The notes beneath the pieces are model-generated. The model made no database searches. It saw nothing but the letters and a program-made list of their open reading frames with translations, and was not told the DNA's origin. This document shows, piece by piece, positions 59,505 to 64,000 of a stretch of DNA of 64,000 nucleotides. This stretch comes from Sesamum alatum. Taxonomy: Eukaryota; Streptophyta; Magnoliopsida; Lamiales; Pedaliaceae. How positions within the stretch are numbered: position 1 is the stretch's first letter; every line of letters starts with the position of its first letter. A program made the translations under genes and the position numbers. The stretch spans positions 5,285,001 through 5,349,000 of the forward strand of contig JACGWO010000006.1 in assembly GCA_034509735.1 (NCBI GenBank), written 5' to 3'.

Positions 59505-60446
59505 ATGGTTTGCCTGAGGGATTCAGTTGTCCAGAAAGTGTGTGAGCTGTATGATGAGATCTCTAAGCTTGAAAACCTCAGGCCCTCCAAGGATGTTGAT
59601 GCGCTCTTCACACAGCTTGTGGGCACGTGCATTCCGCCCTATCCCATGGACGTCACCAAACTCTGCACCAAAATTAAACGTATTAGGAACAACTTAATTC
59701 GCCTCTGTGGTCAAGCAGAGGGCCTTATGGAGAAGCACTACTCCACACTGCTTGGATCCTTTGAAAACCCCCTTGACCATCTTGACTTGTTCCCCTACTA
59801 TTCTAACTATCTCAAGCTCAGCCGCCTTGAATTTGACCTCCTCAGCCAGCACTGCTCCAGCCCGGGTCGCGTGGCGTTTGTGGGCTCTGGACCACTCCCC
59901 CTCACCTCCATTGTCTTGGCGTCTCATCACCTTACTTCCAGTGTTTTCCACAACTATGATATCGATGCTTCTGCTAATTCCATGGCCATGAAACTTGTCG
60001 AGTCGCATCCTGACTTGTCCAAACGGATGGAGTTCCATACAACGGATATCATGAATGTATCTTCAGCTGCATTGAAAGACTATGATGTGGTCTTCTTGGC
60101 GGCCCTTGTGGGCATGGAGATAGAGGAGAAGATTCATGTGATCAAGCACTTGGCCAAACACATGGCGCCAGGGGCGATTCTCATGCTCAGGAGCGCCCAT
60201 GGGGCTCGTGCTTTCCTGTATCCAGTGGTCGAGCCTCATGATCTACAGGGATTTGAAGTGTTGACAGTGTATCATCCGACTGATGAGGTAATTAACTCGG
60301 TGGTTGTTGCTCGTAAGTGTCCAAAACTGGTGCACTCTGTTAATCAGGGGTTCGGACCCCAAATGCTCTGCAGCAAGTGTGGTCAAATTGAAGGGTTCAA
60401 CCCACTCAGCCAGATGAACATGGTAGTTGAAGACCATCTTTGCTAA
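59505..60446 (+). CDS. NAS: Nicotianamine synthase
   Basis: Same enzyme as the minus-strand gene: nicotianamine from three SAM. Intronless, 313 residues. The start ATG 59505 (MVCLRDSVVQKVCELYDEIS) is the one shared with the paralogue; the frame upstream has an earlier open stretch only in another phase. Motifs: DVTKLCTKIKRIRNNLIRLC, QAEGLMEKHY, FPYYSNYLKLSRLEFDLLSQ, VGSGPLPLTSIVLASHHL, HNYDIDASANSMAMKL, FHTTDIMNVSSAAL, VGMEIEEKIHVIKHL, APGAILMLRSAHGARAFLYP, and a Cys-containing tail MLCSKCGQIEGFNPLSQMNM. The two proteins differ at only a few tens of residues, and most differences lie at the ends. Head-to-head with its partner, 9.2 kb apart. Confidence 0.97.
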   Translation: MVCLRDSVVQKVCELYDEISKLENLRPSKDVDALFTQLVGTCIPPYPMDVTKLCTKIKRIRNNLIRLCGQAEGLMEKHYSTLLGSFENPLDHLDLFPYYSNYLKLSRLEFDLLSQHCSSPGRVAFVGSGPLPLTSIVLASHHLTSSVFHNYDIDASANSMAMKLVESHPDLSKRMEFHTTDIMNVSSAALKDYDVVFLAALVGMEIEEKIHVIKHLAKHMAPGAILMLRSAHGARAFLYPVVEPHDLQGFEVLTVYHPTDEVINSVVVARKCPKLVHSVNQGFGPQMLCSKCGQIEGFNPLSQMNMVVEDHLC

Positions 60447-61150
60447 ATAATTCTTTCTCGTGATTGATACTTCCATAATCCTGCATTGCGTGATCACCCT
60501 TTAATGCACTAGTAGAATGTATCCATTTTGTTTGTCTTTTGTTTCTTTCTTTTTTTCTTTTTTTGGTGGTGTGTGTGATCATCTCAAGAAATAAAACTGA
60601 GACCTATTTGATATGTCTCAGAAGCTTTAGAACATTAGCTCATGTATCTCCAATTACACTAATAAAATTACCGTGTGTTTTTCTTGGTCTGAGAACACTA
60701 TGCAGCTTTCGGCACACTGCGCAGCATAGAACTTTCCAATAATACTCTCATTTAATCCTTACCTATGTTAATTCACTCTACTTCATTGCACAGCGTTTGT
60801 TCAGCCAAAGACAAATCCCAGTTGTCTACATCTTAGAATTGCATCTGTGCAAGAACTACAGTCTATTTTTGACATGATTGCTCAAAACAAGGAGTAACCA
60901 AACAAATGGCCTACTTTGCTTCGGCAGTTATAGCCACAAATGTCCAATAATTGTGCTATCTTGATCATATCATTTGTCCTTTCTATGATGTTATCCTGGT
61001 TTCTTCCTTTTCCTTTTCTTTTTTCGTAATAGTGATATAAGACAAATTTGTCTACATACTGGAGCAAAGGCCAAAGAGTAACCATCAGAGATTCAAGAAA
61101 GTCAAGCCAACAAGACTGCTTTCTTGTTCAGTTTTCTCAACTCTATTCGT
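60447..61150 (+). other. Duplicated 3' flank of NAS (plus)
   Basis: 60447-60630 and about 60940-61110 match the minus-strand flank of the other NAS gene (49350-48760). 60632-60940 has no counterpart there, but its right part matches the orphan copy at 43790-44105. It was therefore probably present in the ancestor and lost beside the minus-strand gene. Confidence 0.7.
60590..60595 (+). terminator. Probable polyadenylation signal of NAS (plus)
   Basis: AATAAA in CAAGAAATAAAACTGAGA, 144 bp after the stop, conserved with the minus-strand gene. A T-rich stretch precedes it (60536-60563). Confidence 0.6.
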
Positions 61151-63444
61151 TACTGATTTACCATCAGATATTTGCTCCAAGAATTTAGGTCCTTTCTAAA
61201 CAACTTAACAGAAGTAACAGACATGGCACCACTGATACCAATCAAATATTACTCTCAAGCTTTATATTTACATATGGTCAATCAAGAGATACAATTCTGA
61301 ATGTCATGGATTTTGTGGCTGTAATGATGCCACCTTATCGAGATGCAAGATGACACAGTACCATTACAACTTCAAAGTCCATTCAGATCCCGTTTATTTA
61401 GAAGAATTCCTTTTTTCATTTCTAATGAAGACAACTCAAACAAGTATATTTATGATTTGGAGTCAACTTAGTGCCTATAACCAGGAGATCTGTAGTTAAG
61501 AACTTAAGAGACACGTAGAAAGGTGACATATTACAATTGCTTAATCAGGGCGGAATAAGGATCTCTTGAGGTGGTCTCTTGTCCACCGTGTCTCTATGTT
61601 TTTAGCTAACTGAAAGTTTATTTTTCCAAACCATATTACGAATGTGCTCCTTTCTTTTCATTTGTTTGTTAATCTTTCATTTTCAGATAATTACGTTCGT
61701 TCAATATGTTATCTCATATCTGATAATTAATTTGTATAAACAGTAGCTTAATAGTTTTTACAATAAAAATGATTGATAGTAAGGTTACTCACTTACTCAA
61801 TCAAGTTATAGACTAGTAAGATTTCAAAGTGAGTTTAGCCTCCTTACTTCCAATAACAGCCTACATCTCTATATCTTTCATATTCTTTTGAGTTCTCTAT
61901 CTCCATTCTTCAAAGTTATATTTTAACATATAAGCTGTTGAATACTATTTAGCAGGAATGTGACAAAGAAATTATATTACTCTACTATATAACCACCACA
62001 AGAAAAATCTTATAACTATTCTGTCTAAACAAGTTTAGAAATCAGTACATGATTTTAAAAGAATATAATGTCTTATTATAAATTTCAAAAGGATCTTACA
62101 AGCTCTAGGAACTAAAAATTAATCACAATTCACTAGATATTGATCTTCAAAATAAACATCCTCCTAGTGCAATATACATAATCCTAAAACATGTTTCTAA
62201 CAGTTTTCTTCGTGATTTCACAAGCCACAAATTCCGTTCTTCAATTAGATGCTAGCAGGTATTCAGATCATGAAGAATAGGAATGTCGCATGCTACCAAT
62301 TAAACTGGAAAATCCTCCATCTTATTTCTAGTCTAAATTAGTATATCTGATAGCATTTAGCTGGCTAATCAATATTTCCGATACAGGTAAAAAATTATTT
62401 TAACAAAAGGAACTTCTAAAACATGGAACAAGAATAAAAAGTACAAATATATAGAGACTTTTAAACTGCTGATATTTAATTTAATGACGACAAAAACAAA
62501 GAGGTTGAGACCCACACTTATAATCATAAAAACCAATTCACATTTGAAATAAGCTAGACCCCATGCGGAGAGGGGCCAAAATGTATGACTTCTTTATTGG
62601 TTATAAATGATCCTCTATCTATATAATTGAGATGTCTTTTTCTAGTTCTTTGCTTATTCTCAAATACTCGCAAAGCACAAGAATGTTGCCTCTTGTGCAA
62701 TTTGAATGGCCACCAAGAAGTCTACATGTTGTGTAATAACATTTTACATGGCACCTTCATCCATTTTCCAGATCCCAACTTCCTTGTGCAATTATGCTTC
62801 TCAAGTCTTTTCATCACTACACTGCCCTTTCTCTTCTTCAGTTCCAATGGTTCAAACCAAATAAGAGATCACCTTTTGTTTTAGCCTTTGTTGCAAGCCA
62901 AGCGTGACCAATTGTTCAATGACTATGCATTTTTTCACAAATTTTATTTGTTAAATGACTACTTCATCTAAAAGCTCGAACTATTAGAGAGGAGATACAT
63001 TTAATTTTAACATCTTTGATACTTTCCATCACATGCTAAAGGTATTTGTTCTTTTTTAAGGCCTAGCACAGAAATTCCTTTCAAAATCAAAAGATAGTGA
63101 ATTCGAGCTCAACCTATTCTTTGACTTGGCTCTAATGCTATAATAAATGATGACATCATTTTAAAAACTTAAGCTGTTGAAGAGGAGAGATATTCAGTAC
63201 TTAGTATTTCTGATCTCCAAAAGTCATTCCTAAGGTTTCCTTTACTTTTCATTCAAAGAAAATGATCTATTACACTATGCATTAATATATCCTTAAAAAC
63301 TTAAGTTTAACTAATAGAAAATCAATAATTTAAATCAATAACAAAAGAGCTACTATCAAAGAAGACTACTATCAGCAAAAATGCATAGTCAAACTTGAAA
63401 TACTACAGGTAAATTTAACTGCAGTTAGTACTTTACACAGTATT
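61151..63444. other. Region without recognised gene
   Basis: Open frames are short and AT-driven. The longest (62627-62884, plus) begins after a TATA-like 'ctatctatataattgag' but shows no family, and I do not call it a gene. If the exon at 63445 is real, part of 62900-63444 would be its 3' untranslated region. Confidence 0.4.
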
Positions 63445-63608
63445 CATCCAGTCTCATGCAATCCTACAGCTACACTTAAAGGAGGAGTCATCCTGCTAAT
63501 CTCAAGTTTAGCTTCAAGGTACTGCCAACCTAATTTGTAGGATTCAATACCAGAAATAGCAGTTCCGAGTTCCACACGAAAGACGTATGTCATCTCACTG
63601 AGCCTTTT
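63445..63608 (-). CDS. Possible terminal exon of a minus-strand gene (partial)
   Basis: On the minus strand an acceptor-like TTGCATATAG is followed by a 164-nt open stretch with protein-like composition: KRLSEMTYVFRVELGTAI, then ESYKLGWQYLEAKLEISR, then MTPPLSVAVGLHETG and a TGA at 63447-63445. Codon usage and lack of low complexity set it apart from its surroundings. At the right edge, CTCACAG|GTATCT (63993/63992, minus) is a possible donor that would join in frame. I do not recognise the family. It could be chance. Confidence 0.35.
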
Positions 63609-64000
63609 CTATATGCAACTTTCAGATAATTGCTACTTTATATAGAACTTCGCAGTTGGTTAAATGATCGAGCAGAACTTTCATGTTTGCTTCTTGTCTT
63701 TCATATCTCCTATTAGTGTCTGCCAAATCATCAATTTGGCTAACTTTCAGATTGTTGTGTTAATCAATGTTATCAGACAAAGATAATATAATTCTAAGTT
63801 TCCATGCCATGCCAGGATTCTTGTCGTTTTACATACTTGTCCTAAAATCAGTATAAGTTCTAAATTGCATACTCAGAACAATGTGAATTCTTAAAACTGA
63901 AGTTAAAAATTCAATTCAGTAACTTGACTGCAATTCCTTCCACTTTACTTATAGTGGTTTCTATTCAATAATAATTTCTTAATCTTAGATACCTGTGAGT
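63609..64000. other. Right edge, possible intron
   Basis: Nothing recognised. If the exon at 63445-63608 is real, this is its upstream intron, with a donor near 63992. Confidence 0.3.

Overview
The window looks like repeat-rich, AT-rich nuclear DNA of a land plant, probably a eudicot. The evidence is a large gene with many spliced introns that encodes a plant EFR3-type protein, two intronless nicotianamine synthase (NAS) genes of seed-plant type, and a dense nest of plant transposons (L1-type LINE, tRNA-derived SINEs, CACTA, MULE, PIF/Harbinger-like, hAT-like, Helitron and Ty3/gypsy LTR remnants). I cannot fix the species from sequence alone.

Layout, left to right. 1-3835: broken L1-type LINE. 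3836-9660: AT-rich DNA with a MULE of 998 bp (exact 9-bp target duplication) nested in an older relative, plus related inverted-repeat debris. 9668-13261: CACTA-type DNA transposon with 3-bp target duplication, followed 14 bp later by a second, 290-bp CACTA element. 13904-16420: Helitron-like ends, a full-length SINE and a tandemly duplicated tRNA-like SINE head. 16695-28306 (minus strand): EFR3-like gene; I could place 18 coding exons that join in frame to 1,021 codons plus stop. 29000-43790: gene-free, with a full-length SINE, several foldback elements, hAT-like elements, a Harbinger-like element, a Helitron split by a foldback element, a long LTR-like block and a CACTA element split by a perfect solo LTR. 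43790-44105: a copy of the DNA found downstream of the NAS genes, with no NAS gene attached. 44170-49100: nested CACTA, hAT-like, foldback and SINE insertions. 49351-50295 (minus) and 59505-60446 (plus): two intact NAS genes arranged head to head, about 9.2 kb apart, separated by gypsy gag/protease wreckage, LTR fragments and an (ATT)n array of about 820 bp. 60447-64000: NAS2 3' flank, unrecognised DNA, and a possible last exon of a minus-strand gene running off the right edge.

Functionally there are only two gene stories. EFR3-like proteins are membrane anchors of the plasma-membrane PI4-kinase complex. NAS makes nicotianamine from three S-adenosylmethionines and supports iron, zinc and copper movement. 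The NAS pair, with conserved core promoters and 3' flanks, is a local inverted segmental duplication; a third 3'-flank copy suggests a lost third member. Everything else is transposon archaeology, well enough preserved that insertion order and target duplications can be read directly.
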